Shown here: positions 36,066-45,604 of the stretch, piece by piece | Position numbering within the stretch: the first letter of the stretch is position 1 | Layout: each line of letters begins with the position of its first letter | DNA from: Oceanisphaera arctica | Lineage (GTDB): Bacteria; Pseudomonadota; Gammaproteobacteria; Enterobacterales; Aeromonadaceae | Assembly: GCF_002936955.1 (NCBI RefSeq) | Contig: NZ_MPZM01000016.1 | Span: 1-64,000, forward strand | DNA length: 64,000 nucleotides | Direction of reading: 5' to 3' | Translations under genes and position numbers: made by a program | Notes under the pieces: model-generated | Seen by the model: only the letters and a program-made list of their open reading frames with translations | Databases searched by the model: none | What the model was told of the DNA's origin: nothing

Positions 36066-37415
36066 TTACAGCAGCCGCTTGAGCAGCACGTTGGCGCGGG
36101 TGCGCTGTACCCGTTTGAGCAGTTTTTGCACCGGGGCAGGGTAATCACAGAGCTCTTCGATTTCGGAGAAGTGCCCCAGGCGTTGGCAATGTTCGAGGAT
36201 ATTGGCTTTTTCTGCCTCGAACTCGTCCTGCAGCAGCCGATCCGGATCCTGCAGCAGCAGGCCGTTTTCCAGATCCAGGCCCCAGGCGCGGGGGTTGAGG
36301 TTGTTGCCGGTAATCAACGCCAGATCATCATCCACGAACAGCCCCTTGAGATGGTAGGAGTTGCGGTCGTGATGCCACAGCATGATGTTGAGCTTGCCCT
36401 GATAGATATCGGTCTGATGGGCGCGAGCAAAGCGGCGCAGGTTGGTTTCGTACAGATAAGGCAGGCCGCCGATGGTACGAAATGGCTGTTCCGGTGGAAT
36501 ATAAAAGTCGTTGGCGGTCTTGTCGCCGATCACCAGGGTGACTTCGATCCCTTTTTTCAGCAGGCCACGAATATCCTTGGCCAGGGGCTTGGGCAGATTG
36601 AAGTAGGGCGTGCAGATAAACAGCTTTTCTCGCGGGCTACGCAGCAGGTTACGAATGGCGCGGTTGAGCCGGTTGCCGAGTTTGCCCAGCCCAGCCAGGG
36701 GGGTGACCGCCACCTGACCCGCCCGGCGTGGCATGGCCTCGAACTCGTAGCGGTTACGCTTCATATGCTGTTTGAACGGGCGAATAACATGGCGCAGCTG
36801 ACGGGCACTGGGGATGGAGTCTGCCGTCAGCAAGGGCACCGCCGGGTTATCGGTAAAGAGCCGGTCCATGTAGTCGATCATGGTGTCCGCCAGCCTGGCG
36901 TCGGTAAACTGGTGATAGCGATCGAAGCGATAGCGATCCTGTTGATGCAGGTAGATATCGTTGAGGCTGGCGCCGGAATAAAGCAGGGTATCGTCGAACA
37001 CGAAGCCTTTGAGGTGCAACACGCCCAATACCTCACGTCCCTTGACCGGAACACCGTAAATGGCGATAGGCTGCGGATAACGGGCGGCAAATTCCTGATA
37101 CATCTGGTGGTTTCCACCCTGGCCCTGATGGCCAATCAGGCCACGCTGGGCCCGGTGAAAGTCGACGAACAGACAGATATCCAGGCCGGGGCGGGCCTGT
37201 TTGGCCTCATAGAGGGCGGTCAGAATTTCACGGCCGGCATCATCGTCTTGCAGGTAAAGCGCCGCCAGATAGATGCGGGTATGCGCGGTGGCGATCAGTT
37301 CCAGCAACCGTTGCTTGAAGCTGCGGGCTGAGTGCAGCACCTGCACCTGATCGGCATTCACCGCCAGTGTGGGCAGTCGTTCCAGCAAGGCGCGGTAGTC
37401 ATTGGCTAGTGGCAT
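36066..37415 (-). CDS. pssA: CDP-diacylglycerol-serine O-phosphatidyltransferase
   Basis: A 449-residue phospholipase-D-type PssA, as in E. coli (451 residues). Two HKD motifs are visible: H134LK136 with Asp141/142 in LHLKGFVFDD, and HLKGLFVDDD in the C-terminal half. It makes phosphatidylserine, the precursor of phosphatidylethanolamine, at the membrane surface. Repeat tracts flank the gene on both sides. Confidence 0.95.
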   Translation of the reverse strand: MPLANDYRALLERLPTLAVNADQVQVLHSARSFKQRLLELIATAHTRIYLAALYLQDDDAGREILTALYEAKQARPGLDICLFVDFHRAQRGLIGHQGQGGNHQMYQEFAARYPQPIAIYGVPVKGREVLGVLHLKGFVFDDTLLYSGASLNDIYLHQQDRYRFDRYHQFTDARLADTMIDYMDRLFTDNPAVPLLTADSIPSARQLRHVIRPFKQHMKRNRYEFEAMPRRAGQVAVTPLAGLGKLGNRLNRAIRNLLRSPREKLFICTPYFNLPKPLAKDIRGLLKKGIEVTLVIGDKTANDFYIPPEQPFRTIGGLPYLYETNLRRFARAHQTDIYQGKLNIMLWHHDRNSYHLKGLFVDDDLALITGNNLNPRAWGLDLENGLLLQDPDRLLQDEFEAEKANILEHCQRLGHFSEIEELCDYPAPVQKLLKRVQRTRANVLLKRLL

Positions 37416-37514
37416 AGATAGACCCGGTTAATAAGACTGCCGTGCAAGACCATACTCGCACGACAAGATTCGGAGCAGTTTACCGAATTTTGGGGAGGGG
37501 CAGCAAATTAGTGC

Positions 37515-37570
37515 GGGGATTAGAGATTGGGGATTAGGGAAGCGTCCCCAATCCCAAGTCCCAAGTCCCC
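37515..37570. repeat. GGGGATTAG/AAGTCCC repeat tract
   Basis: Purine-rich GGGGATTAG-like units are followed by CCCCAATCCC and CCCAAGT units in the opposite sense, again able to fold back. It lies between the pssA start and the aminopeptidase end. Confidence 0.75.
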
Positions 37571-37580
37571 GCCGTTCACC

Positions 37581-39371
37581 CTACAACGGTCGGGTGGCTT
37601 GCTCCAGCCAGGTCAGATCATCGCCGCTCAGCTGCGGGCTGATCCGCTCCCATACCGTCTTGTGGTAGTGATTCAGCCACTGGACATGTTTGGGTTCGAG
37701 CCAGTCGACATCAACCAGCCTGGTATCGAAGGGCACCAAGGTCAGGGTCTCGAACTCGAATACCGGAAGCTCTCCGTCGGTGTCGGCGGGCTGTACCACC
37801 TGCAGGTTTTCGCAGCGAATGCCGAAACCATCTTCGCGGTAATAACCGGGCTCGTTGGAGACGATCATGCCGGTGGTCAGCGGCACCATGCTGCCCTTGG
37901 GCGAAATGCGCTGCGGCCCTTCGTGCACGCTGAGGTAATGACCCACGCCGTGGCCGGTGCCGTGGTCGAAGTTGTAACCCTGTTGCCACAGGGGCATGCG
38001 GGCCAGGGCGTCCAGCTGCAGGCCGCCGGTACCGGAGGGGAAGCGGGCGCAGGCCAGGTCGATATGGCCGCGTAGCACCAGGGTGAACAGTTTGCGCATC
38101 TCGTCGTCCGGCTGGTCGACGGCGATGGTGCGGGTAATGTCGGTGGTGCCGTCCAGATACTGTCCGCCGGAGTCCACCAGATAGATGGCGTCCTGACCCA
38201 AGGCGCGCGGGGTGCCGTTGTCGTGGTGGTAATGACACATGGCGGCATTGGGCCCCAGCGCCGATATGGTGTTGAAGCTGGGCTCCACAAATTCCGGGTT
38301 TTGCTGGCGGAAGGCCGCCAGTCGGTCGGCCAGGGTGCCTTCGTCTTCCTGCTCGGGATTCGGCTCGGTTACCCGGCGATCCAGCCAGGCCAGAAAACGG
38401 CACACGGCGGCGCCATCGCGCAGATGAGCTGCGCGGCTGCCGTTCACTTCCACCGGGTTCTTGCAGGCCTTGGGCAGCATGCAGGGATCTTCGGCAAACA
38501 CCAGCTTGGCCCCGGACTGGCTCAGCATCAGGGTGCTCCAGGCGTTGGCGGTGTGCGGGTCCAGTTGTACCCGGGCACCTTGTTCACCCAGGGTCTGCAG
38601 GGCGGCTTCCAGCTTGCCGACGGGCGCCAGAGTCACATTCTGGCCGCAGTGAAGCTGCAGGTCGAGGCCTTCGAATTTGGCCGGATCTGCAAACAGCTGC
38701 ACGGCGCCATTCTGGTGCAACAGGGCGAAGCTCAGTACCACCGGCAGGCAGTCGATATCCCGGCCGCGAATGTTCAGCAGCCAGTTGATGGGCTCGGCCT
38801 GAGTCAGCAGCTGGGCATTGATCTTGCCGGCGGCCAGGGTATCGGCAATGCGGCTGCGCTTGGCCTCGCTGTGCTGGCCGCTGTATTCCTGGTCGAGCAG
38901 CAAGGCGGGGTGGCAGCCCGGTACCGGACGGTCGTGCCAGTGCAGATCAATCAGGTTTTCCGTCACCGGCACCAGAGTAATGCTGTTGGCGGCCAGCCGG
39001 GTCTCGGCATTTTTGTGCCAGTGATGGCTGTGCAACCGGGGATCGAAGCCTACCCGGCTGCCGGGCGCCAGCTCGGCGAGCAGCCAGTCCAGATAAGGTT
39101 CGGCAATCAGGTGGTGATATTCAAACAGCGCGGGATCACACTGATGACGCACCTGAACCGTGTAGCGCCCATCCACGAACACGGCAGCCTTGTCGGCCAG
39201 CACCACGGCGGCGCCGGCAGAGCCGTTGAAGCCGCTGATCCAGTCCAGCCGCTCGGCATAGGGGGGAATGTATTCGCCCAGGTGTTCGTCGTCGTGGGGC
39301 ACGATAAAAGCGTTCAGACCCTGTTGTGCCATGCTGTTGCGCACGGCAGAGAGGCGAGAGGCATGCGTCAT
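37581..39371 (-). CDS. Xaa-Pro aminopeptidase (M24B, aminopeptidase P-like, long form)
   Basis: A 596-residue three-domain M24 peptidase: two creatinase-like N-terminal domains and a pita-bread catalytic domain. Metal ligands are visible in YLVDSGGQYLDGTTDIT, HGTGHGVGHYL, NEPGYY and the C-terminal EFETLTLVP. The roughly 600-residue length matches eukaryotic-type cytosolic aminopeptidase P rather than E. coli PepP (441). It would release N-terminal residues before proline. The start lies just downstream of a GntR pseudogene. Confidence 0.93.
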   Translation of the reverse strand: MTHASRLSAVRNSMAQQGLNAFIVPHDDEHLGEYIPPYAERLDWISGFNGSAGAAVVLADKAAVFVDGRYTVQVRHQCDPALFEYHHLIAEPYLDWLLAELAPGSRVGFDPRLHSHHWHKNAETRLAANSITLVPVTENLIDLHWHDRPVPGCHPALLLDQEYSGQHSEAKRSRIADTLAAGKINAQLLTQAEPINWLLNIRGRDIDCLPVVLSFALLHQNGAVQLFADPAKFEGLDLQLHCGQNVTLAPVGKLEAALQTLGEQGARVQLDPHTANAWSTLMLSQSGAKLVFAEDPCMLPKACKNPVEVNGSRAAHLRDGAAVCRFLAWLDRRVTEPNPEQEDEGTLADRLAAFRQQNPEFVEPSFNTISALGPNAAMCHYHHDNGTPRALGQDAIYLVDSGGQYLDGTTDITRTIAVDQPDDEMRKLFTLVLRGHIDLACARFPSGTGGLQLDALARMPLWQQGYNFDHGTGHGVGHYLSVHEGPQRISPKGSMVPLTTGMIVSNEPGYYREDGFGIRCENLQVVQPADTDGELPVFEFETLTLVPFDTRLVDVDWLEPKHVQWLNHYHKTVWERISPQLSGDDLTWLEQATRPL

Positions 39372-39384
39372 GGTGTCTCCTTAG

Positions 39385-39705
39385 CGAGAAGTAAGCAGTT
39401 AGTTGCTTGATGGACTGGCCCGCCGATTCGATATGCTGTTTCAACAGGGCGGCGGCTTCAAATTTGCGCCGTTACCGGCACAGTGTCAGCAGTCGGGTGT
39501 GTTCCCGCTCGGCGGTAATGATGCCCTGGCGGGAATGAAGCAGCTCCAGCTGTATATAGCGGTCACAGCTCAGGTTGATCTGATCCACCAGCGCCAGGGT
39601 GTCCTGACGCTGGGGGGCTCCGGCGCCGAATTCGCCTTTGAGGATGAGGGCGCGAAGCGTTTCGACCACCGACTGGGTCAGGGTTTTGTAAGGCGTTCGG
39701 CTCAT
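39385..39705 (-). pseudogene. GntR-family regulator remnant, internal deletion and premature stop
   Basis: From 39705 the frame starts like a GntR winged helix (TLTQSVVETLRALILKGEFGAG), then jumps directly to the end of an FCD domain (LALVDQINLSCDRYIQLELLHSRQG). A TAA at about 39472 follows LLTLCR, after which the same frame continues KFEAAALLKQHIESAGQSI, the normal FCD end. So most of the protein (roughly 100 residues) is missing and a stop has been gained. Its former target may be the adjacent aminopeptidase gene. Confidence 0.8.
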
Positions 39706-39785
39706 CTGAAATCGTATACGGTTTGCGATGGAGTCACTCTACTCTGCCTTGATACGGTTGGCAAACGGGGCCATTGAGACCCGGG

Positions 39786-40700
39786 TCAGGATGTTCCCGA
39801 CCCCTGCTCATGGGGCCTTTTGGCCCCTACTTTCAGCTGCTGGATCAACAGCGCCGCCACTATCATCGACAGCCCGACCAGGGTGGCGGGGTAGATTTCT
39901 TCGCCCACCAGAAAACGCAGCAGCAACAGCGAGGCGAAGGGCGAAATGAAAATCAGGTTGGAGATGCGGGCGGTGTTTTCCGCATAGCGCATGGCCAGCA
40001 GCCACATCACGAAGGCGAAGCCCATCTCGAACATGCCTACATAGATGGCGCCGACCCAGCCCTGCCAGGCGGTGAGTTCAAAGTCGGACCACAGCGCCGT
40101 GGCCAGCACCACCAGCGGCAGCGCCAGCAGAAAACTCAGGGTCAGCGCCACCAGCGGATCGTCCTGGTTGCGTGCACTCAAAATCCAGTAACCGGCCCAG
40201 AGCAGGGTGGAAAACAGGGCCAGCGCGACCCCCAGCGGATCCTCGAAGTCCAGGCTGAGCAGGTCGCCTTTGGTGGCGATCACCATGGCGCCGAGGTAGC
40301 CGAGCACTATGGCTATCCAGTCCTGTTTGCGGATTTTCTGACCGAGAAAGGGTACCGCCAGCAGAGTCAGGGTGATGGCCCAGGTGTAGTTGAGCGTTTG
40401 CGCCTGCTGGGCCGGCAACCGGTCGTAGGCCTGAAACAGCACCAGATAATAGAGGGTCGGATTGATCAGCCCCAGCAGCAGATAATAGCCGGGGCGGGCG
40501 TGAAAATAGCGCGCCAGATAGGTCAGCTTACCCTGCCATGCCAGCATGCCGAGCAGCAGCAGCAACGAACTGATGGTGGCCACCAGCAACAGTTGGGCCG
40601 GAGAAAAGTAACCGAGCGACAGCTTGAAGGCGGTGGCCACGGTAGACCAGCAGGCCACGGCCCCCAGTCCAAACAGGTAGGCTTTTTTCTGATCTTTCAT
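39786..40700 (-). CDS. EamA/DMT-superfamily permease
   Basis: A 304-residue protein with 10 predicted membrane helices in two EamA repeats (residues about 8-140 and 150-290). The start MKDQKKAYLFGLGAVACWSTVATAFKLSL is typical for the drug/metabolite transporter family, which exports amino acids, nucleosides or other metabolites. The substrate cannot be inferred. It is a single gene. Confidence 0.9.
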   Translation of the reverse strand: MKDQKKAYLFGLGAVACWSTVATAFKLSLGYFSPAQLLLVATISSLLLLLGMLAWQGKLTYLARYFHARPGYYLLLGLINPTLYYLVLFQAYDRLPAQQAQTLNYTWAITLTLLAVPFLGQKIRKQDWIAIVLGYLGAMVIATKGDLLSLDFEDPLGVALALFSTLLWAGYWILSARNQDDPLVALTLSFLLALPLVVLATALWSDFELTAWQGWVGAIYVGMFEMGFAFVMWLLAMRYAENTARISNLIFISPFASLLLLRFLVGEEIYPATLVGLSMIVAALLIQQLKVGAKRPHEQGSGTS

Positions 40701-40799
40701 ATTGTTATCAACTGTTTGTTATTAAAGGTTATCAACCCGTGCGAGAGGGGGGGTAGTGTAGAAAGCCGGGGGGCGATGGGCAAGGGGCCGGCGTCACGG

Positions 40800-41000
40800 T
40801 TATTCCAATTCCTCGAAGGGACGACTCTTTTCTTTTTCCAGCAGCAGTTTTTCCAGGGTGTTGACTCGTTCGCACAGCCGCCGGTTTTCCGCTTCCAGTT
40901 CCTGCACTCGGTCATCGATCTCGCCTTGAGTCCGGCCCTGATGCACCAGCAGCAATACCAGGCCGATGGCCAGCCCCAGCAACAGTATCCACAGCAACAT
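40800..41000 (-). CDS. Small membrane protein with coiled coil
   Basis: A 66-residue protein: one N-terminal membrane helix (about 2-20, very Leu-rich) followed by a heptad-patterned coiled coil (QELEAENRRLCERVNTLEKLLLEKEK) and an acidic end PFEELE. The layout resembles PspB, but no other psp genes are near, so this is only a structural comparison. A ribosome site (GGAGGGAACC on the coding strand) is present. Not otherwise recognised. Confidence 0.65.
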   Translation of the reverse strand: MLLWILLLGLAIGLVLLLVHQGRTQGEIDDRVQELEAENRRLCERVNTLEKLLLEKEKSRPFEELE

Positions 41001-41091
41001 AACGGTTCCCTCCGGTGTGAAAAGGTCAGTCTATACCAATTGGATTAAGATCAGGGCCAATTACCAATAACCTCGTCCAGCGTTGCATATC

Positions 41092-41249
41092 GGCCAAAGG
41101 GCCCGCTCCGACGACTCGCTTCGAGCACATTCTTGTGACGCCGCCTTCGGGTCACCCGGAGTTCAGAAAGAGGTAACAGAGATGGCCTCTCATGACCGTG
41201 ACATGGATGTACTCGTAGCGTGTCGTGGGAGGCGGCTGTGTTGCCTCTG
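41092..41249. repeat. Dispersed repeat, composite copy C
   Basis: The left end (GGCCAAAGGGCCCGCTCCG) matches the end of copy A, and the right end (ACATGGATGTACTCGTAGCG, then GAGGCGGCTG..TTGCCTCT) resembles copies A and D. The middle is unrelated. It fills much of the 354-base gap between the small membrane gene and the RND operon; no gene is visible in the gap. Confidence 0.7.
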
Positions 41250-41289
41250 GGGTGCAGGCCAAAATCCTGACCAGATATTTAGTTGGGTG

Positions 41290-41326
41290 AGCATAAATAA
41301 AGAAAGGGCTGCACGATGCAGCCCTT
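41290..41326 (-). terminator. Terminator of the RND efflux operon
   Basis: AAGGGCTGCA and TGCAGCCCTT pair around CGA (41304-41326). On the minus strand the stem is followed by TTTCTTTATTTAT. It lies 29 bases beyond the pump gene's stop. Confidence 0.88.
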
Positions 41327-41354
41327 CGATTCACTTCATTACCCCGAGACGGGA

Positions 41355-44300
41355 TTAATGACTTTCCAGCGTCTTGGGTGCCTGGTCTTCATCAAACACC
41401 GGCAGCGGCTTGTGCCGTGAAGCCAGGAAGGTGTAGATCACCGGCAGCACGAACAAGGTAAACAAGGTACCTATGCTCAGGCCCGAGACGATGACGATAC
41501 CCATGCCGAAGCGGGAGACGGCACCGGCACCCACGGCGAACAGCAGCGGAATCAGACCGGCCACCATGGCCGCCGTGGTCATCAGAATGGCGCGCAGACG
41601 AATGCGCGCGGCCACCCGGATGGCATCGGTACGGTTCAGCCCGCGGTGCAGCTGCTCCTCCTTGGCCACCTCACACATCAGAATACCGTGCTTGGTAATG
41701 ATGCCCACCAGGGTGATCAATCCCACCTGGGTGTAGATGTTCATGGTCGCCAGCCCCCAGGCCAGAGCAATCAGGGCGCCGGAAATGGCCAGCGGCACCG
41801 AGACCATGATCACCAGGGGGTCTCGCACACTCTCGAACTGGGACGCCAGCACCAGGAAGATGATGAACAGCGCCAGCAGGAAGGTCATGTACAGGGCATT
41901 GCCCTCGGTCACAAACTGACGAGCGGCACCCAGGTAGTCATGGTTGTAGCCGTTGGGCAGCTGGGCGGTGACGTCCTGCTCCAGGAAGTTGATGGCATCG
42001 CCCATCGACACGCCCGGTGTCAGTACGGCACCTATGGTGGCCGAGTTCAGCTGGTTAAAATGGGGCAGGGAGCGGGGCTGAGCTTCCATGGTGATGGACA
42101 CCAGGTTGGCCAGCGGCACCATGTCACCGTTGTGGGCGCGCACATAGTAATCCTTGATGGAGTCCGGGTTGAGTCGGTCCTTGCGGAACACCTGGGGGAT
42201 CACCTCGTAACTGCGGCCGTCCAGATCCACCCGGTTGACATAGCCGTCACTCATCATGGTCGACAGGGTAATGGCGATGTCCTGCATGGTCACGCCATAG
42301 GCGCCGGCCTTGTCCCGGTTGACCTTGATTTTCATGGTGCCCGAGTCGAACGCCAGGTCCAGCTCGCTGTACACGAACAGCGGGCTTTGGCTTACCTTGC
42401 CCAGCACCTCGGCCGCTACTGAATAGAGGCTCTCGAAGCTGCTGGGGGTGGTCAGCACGTACTGTACCGGCAGACCGCTGGAAGCACCGGGCAACTCGGG
42501 AAACCCGAAGGCGCTGATGGCTACGGCGGGAATGGCCTGCAGCGGCGGCGTTACACGCTCGATCACCGTCTTCTGGCTGTCGCGCTGACTCCAGGGCTTG
42601 AGCACGGCCACGGCCAGACCCTGGTTGGCATTGGGCACACCGGCAATGGTCAGGGAGGTGGCGAGGCCCTCTTCCTTGTTGAGTACCTCCACCGCCTTGC
42701 GCATGTTGTTTTCGATATAGTCGAGGTTGGCGGAGTTGGGGGCCTTGGCCATCATCAGGAAGGCGCCCTTGTCTTCACTCGGTGCCAGCTCGCTGGGAAT
42801 AAAGCCGAACAGCACCGGCATGGAGCCGAACACCAGCACCGCGAAGGCGATCACCACGGGGCGCCTGGCCAGCACCGAATCCAGCATGCGGGCATAGCTG
42901 TCGGTAATTTTGTCCAGGGTGTTTTCCACACCGCGCTCGAAGCGGTTGGGATTATCGTGCGGCTTGAGTAGCTTGGAGCACATCATCGGCGACAGGGTCA
43001 GAGCCACTATGCCTGAGATGAACACGGCCCCGGCCAGGGTCAGGGCAAACTCCTTGAACAGGGAGCCGGTAATACCGCTCATCAGCGCGATGGGCGCATA
43101 CACAGCTGCCAGTGTGATGGTCATGGTAATGACCGGCACGGCGATTTCCCGGGTGCCGATAATGGCGGCCCGGTAAGGTGACTCGCCGGCCTTGATGTGC
43201 CGGTCGACGTTTTCCACTACTACTATGGCGTCATCCACCACCAGGCCGATGGCCAGTACCATGGCCAGCAGCGTCATCAGGTTGATACTGAAGCCGAAAA
43301 AGCTCATCAGAATCGCCACCCCAACCAGCGACAGCGGTATGGTGACGATGGGGATCAGCACGGCGCGCAGCGAGCCCAGGAACAGGGTGATGACGATGAT
43401 AACGATCAGCGAGGCTTCGAGGATAGTCTTGATTACCTCACTGATGGACTCGTTGATGGCGTCGGTGGCGTCGTACAGCAGTTTCATCTTGATGGTGTCG
43501 GGCATGTTGCGTTCGAGGCTGGGCAGCATCTCACGCACATTGTCCGCCACGGTCAGCGGGTTGGCGGACGGGGTCGGATCCACACCTATGATGACCGCCG
43601 ACTCGCCGTCGGCAAGGGCGCGCACCACATCGTGGCTTTTTTCCAGCGAGACCTGAGCGATATCGCGCAGCCGCACTACGGCATCGTCACGGGTGGCAAC
43701 CACCAGCGATTCCAGCTGCTCTGCGTTTTCTATCTGGGTATTGATGTCGCTGTTATACAGCATGAAATAGCCGGTCGCCTGACCGGATGCTGCCTGATAG
43801 TTATTGGTCTGCAGTACCGACAACACCTCGGGCGCAGTCAGCTGATGGGCGGCCATGCGCAGCGGATCCAGCCAGATACGCAGCGCGAACTTGGCACCAC
43901 CGAACAGGTTGATCTTGGCCACCCCGTCCACGGAGTAGAACTGGGGCCGTATCACTCGCTCCAGATAATCGTTGATCTGGGGGGCGTTCAACTCCTCACT
44001 GCTGAAGGCGATGTACATGATGGAGGTGGAGGCCCCCGTGGTCATCTCCAGGCTGGGGTCTTCCGACTCACGCGGCAGCTGGGAACGCACCGAGTTGACC
44101 CGCGCCAGAATATCCGACAGCGCGGCGTTGGAGTCGGTGTTCAGCTTCATCTGTACGGTAATGCTGGAACGACCGTTGCTGCTGCTGGAGCTCATGAAGT
44201 CGATGTTGTCGGCCTGGGCGATGGCCTGCTCCAGCGGTTGGGTAATAAAGCCCTGGATCAGCTCGGCGCTGGCGCCAAAATAACCGGTACTGACGGTGAT

Positions 44301-44432
44301 GACGGTGTTGGTCATTTCGGGGTATTCACGTACCTGCATTTTCTGCAGGGCTTGCAGCCCCAGCAGCACGATCAGCAGGCTGATCGAGATGGCCAGTACC
44401 GGCCGTTTGATAAAGATATCGGTAAAACGCAT
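41355..44432 (-). CDS. RND-family multidrug efflux pump, inner-membrane subunit
   Basis: A 1025-residue proton-driven transporter of the AcrB/MexF family (HAE1). Two halves each with six helices and a large periplasmic loop; the proton-relay Asp pair is in GLVVDDAIVVVENV. The start FIKRPVLAISISLLIVLLG is typical. It pumps drugs, dyes or detergents through an outer-membrane channel. It is second in an operon after its adaptor, 12 bases apart. No TolC-like gene is nearby, so it must use one encoded elsewhere. Confidence 0.96.
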   Translation of the reverse strand: MRFTDIFIKRPVLAISISLLIVLLGLQALQKMQVREYPEMTNTVITVSTGYFGASAELIQGFITQPLEQAIAQADNIDFMSSSSSNGRSSITVQMKLNTDSNAALSDILARVNSVRSQLPRESEDPSLEMTTGASTSIMYIAFSSEELNAPQINDYLERVIRPQFYSVDGVAKINLFGGAKFALRIWLDPLRMAAHQLTAPEVLSVLQTNNYQAASGQATGYFMLYNSDINTQIENAEQLESLVVATRDDAVVRLRDIAQVSLEKSHDVVRALADGESAVIIGVDPTPSANPLTVADNVREMLPSLERNMPDTIKMKLLYDATDAINESISEVIKTILEASLIVIIVITLFLGSLRAVLIPIVTIPLSLVGVAILMSFFGFSINLMTLLAMVLAIGLVVDDAIVVVENVDRHIKAGESPYRAAIIGTREIAVPVITMTITLAAVYAPIALMSGITGSLFKEFALTLAGAVFISGIVALTLSPMMCSKLLKPHDNPNRFERGVENTLDKITDSYARMLDSVLARRPVVIAFAVLVFGSMPVLFGFIPSELAPSEDKGAFLMMAKAPNSANLDYIENNMRKAVEVLNKEEGLATSLTIAGVPNANQGLAVAVLKPWSQRDSQKTVIERVTPPLQAIPAVAISAFGFPELPGASSGLPVQYVLTTPSSFESLYSVAAEVLGKVSQSPLFVYSELDLAFDSGTMKIKVNRDKAGAYGVTMQDIAITLSTMMSDGYVNRVDLDGRSYEVIPQVFRKDRLNPDSIKDYYVRAHNGDMVPLANLVSITMEAQPRSLPHFNQLNSATIGAVLTPGVSMGDAINFLEQDVTAQLPNGYNHDYLGAARQFVTEGNALYMTFLLALFIIFLVLASQFESVRDPLVIMVSVPLAISGALIALAWGLATMNIYTQVGLITLVGIITKHGILMCEVAKEEQLHRGLNRTDAIRVAARIRLRAILMTTAAMVAGLIPLLFAVGAGAVSRFGMGIVIVSGLSIGTLFTLFVLPVIYTFLASRHKPLPVFDEDQAPKTLESH

Positions 44433-44444
44433 CGAATTCTCCGC

Positions 44445-45575
44445 TTACAGCTGGGGGGCTGATTCAGGCGTGGCCAGCGCGTCGTCTTCCACCGGCTTCA
44501 CATGGCTGCCGTTAGACAGGCGTACCTGACCCGAGGTCACTATGGTTTCGCCCGGCTTCAGGCCCTTGACCACTCGGGCAAACTCGTCCTCCCGTTCGGC
44601 GACTTCCACCACTCGTTGTCTGGCGACCAGCACGGTTTTCCCCTCTTCCTTTCCTTCTGCCTGCTCTTCTTCCACTACATATACGGTCTGGCCGTAGAGG
44701 GTGAAGTTGATGGCGTGCTGAGGCACCAGTATCTGCCCGGTTTGGGTCGGCAGTTGCACATCCAGCTTGGCGAACATGCCGGAGCGTAGTGTGCCTTGTT
44801 TATTCGGGATGCTGGCCTGTACCTGCACCACGCCAGACTCCGGATTAACCTGAGGTTCGATGGCAGTGATCTCGCCCTCAAACGGGGTTTCCGGGTAGGC
44901 ATCGACGAAGATGTTCAGTGCCTGACCGACCTTGATATCGGCAATGCGGGTCTGGGGAATGGTAAAGCGAATGCGGAACTGGCTGATGTCTTCCAGTCGG
45001 GCAATATCGGTACCGGCATTCAGGTACTGACCGAGAAAGGCGTTGCGGATACCCATGACACCGTCGAAAGGTGCGCGAATGGTGCGTCGCGCTATGGTGG
45101 CCTTGAGCGAGTCAACCTGCCCCAGAAGCTCCTGATAGCTGGCCTGGGCTTCATCCAGCTGGCCCTTGGAGACGGAGCCGCGGGCAAACAGCTGGCGCAT
45201 CCGTTCCAGGTTGGCCTTTACTGCAGGCAAGCGACCCTCGGTGCTGCGCAGGTTGGCTTTTTCCACATCCGCGTCCAGTTCCAGCAGAATATCGCCGGTG
45301 GTGACCTGCTGGCCCGACTCGAAGTGAATCACGCGTACTATGCCGGCCGCCTCGTTACTGACGTTGATGCCCTGAATAGGCTCGATAAAACCGATGGCGG
45401 CAATGCGTGGCGTCCAGTCGGTGGGGGTGACTTCTTCCACAGTCACCGGAAAACTGGGTACCGGCATGTTGGCAAAATATTGCGCCATCATTTTCTGTTT
45501 GAACAGATTGAAGCCTATGACGCTGCCGAAGATGACGACCACCAGCAACAACATGGACAGAGTCCATTTTTTCAT
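44445..45575 (-). CDS. RND efflux periplasmic adaptor
   Basis: A 376-residue membrane fusion protein with an N-terminal membrane helix (about 5-22; no lipobox cysteine), lipoyl halves (GIVRVIHFESGQQV and IRAPFDGVMGIRNAFLGQ), a helical hairpin and beta-barrel. It connects the RND pump to an outer-membrane channel. It is divided from the TetR gene by 29 bases on the same strand, so tetR-adaptor-pump form one operon. Confidence 0.93.
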   Translation of the reverse strand: MKKWTLSMLLLVVVIFGSVIGFNLFKQKMMAQYFANMPVPSFPVTVEEVTPTDWTPRIAAIGFIEPIQGINVSNEAAGIVRVIHFESGQQVTTGDILLELDADVEKANLRSTEGRLPAVKANLERMRQLFARGSVSKGQLDEAQASYQELLGQVDSLKATIARRTIRAPFDGVMGIRNAFLGQYLNAGTDIARLEDISQFRIRFTIPQTRIADIKVGQALNIFVDAYPETPFEGEITAIEPQVNPESGVVQVQASIPNKQGTLRSGMFAKLDVQLPTQTGQILVPQHAINFTLYGQTVYVVEEEQAEGKEEGKTVLVARQRVVEVAEREDEFARVVKGLKPGETIVTSGQVRLSNGSHVKPVEDDALATPESAPQL

Positions 45576-45604
45576 CAGATTACTCCCGCAACTTTTATTA
45601 AGAA

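Noticed and set aside
43197-44462. Long frames opposite the RND pump gene (also 41646-42422)
   Set aside because: They are antisense shadows of a well-supported pump gene, with His/Gln-rich products.
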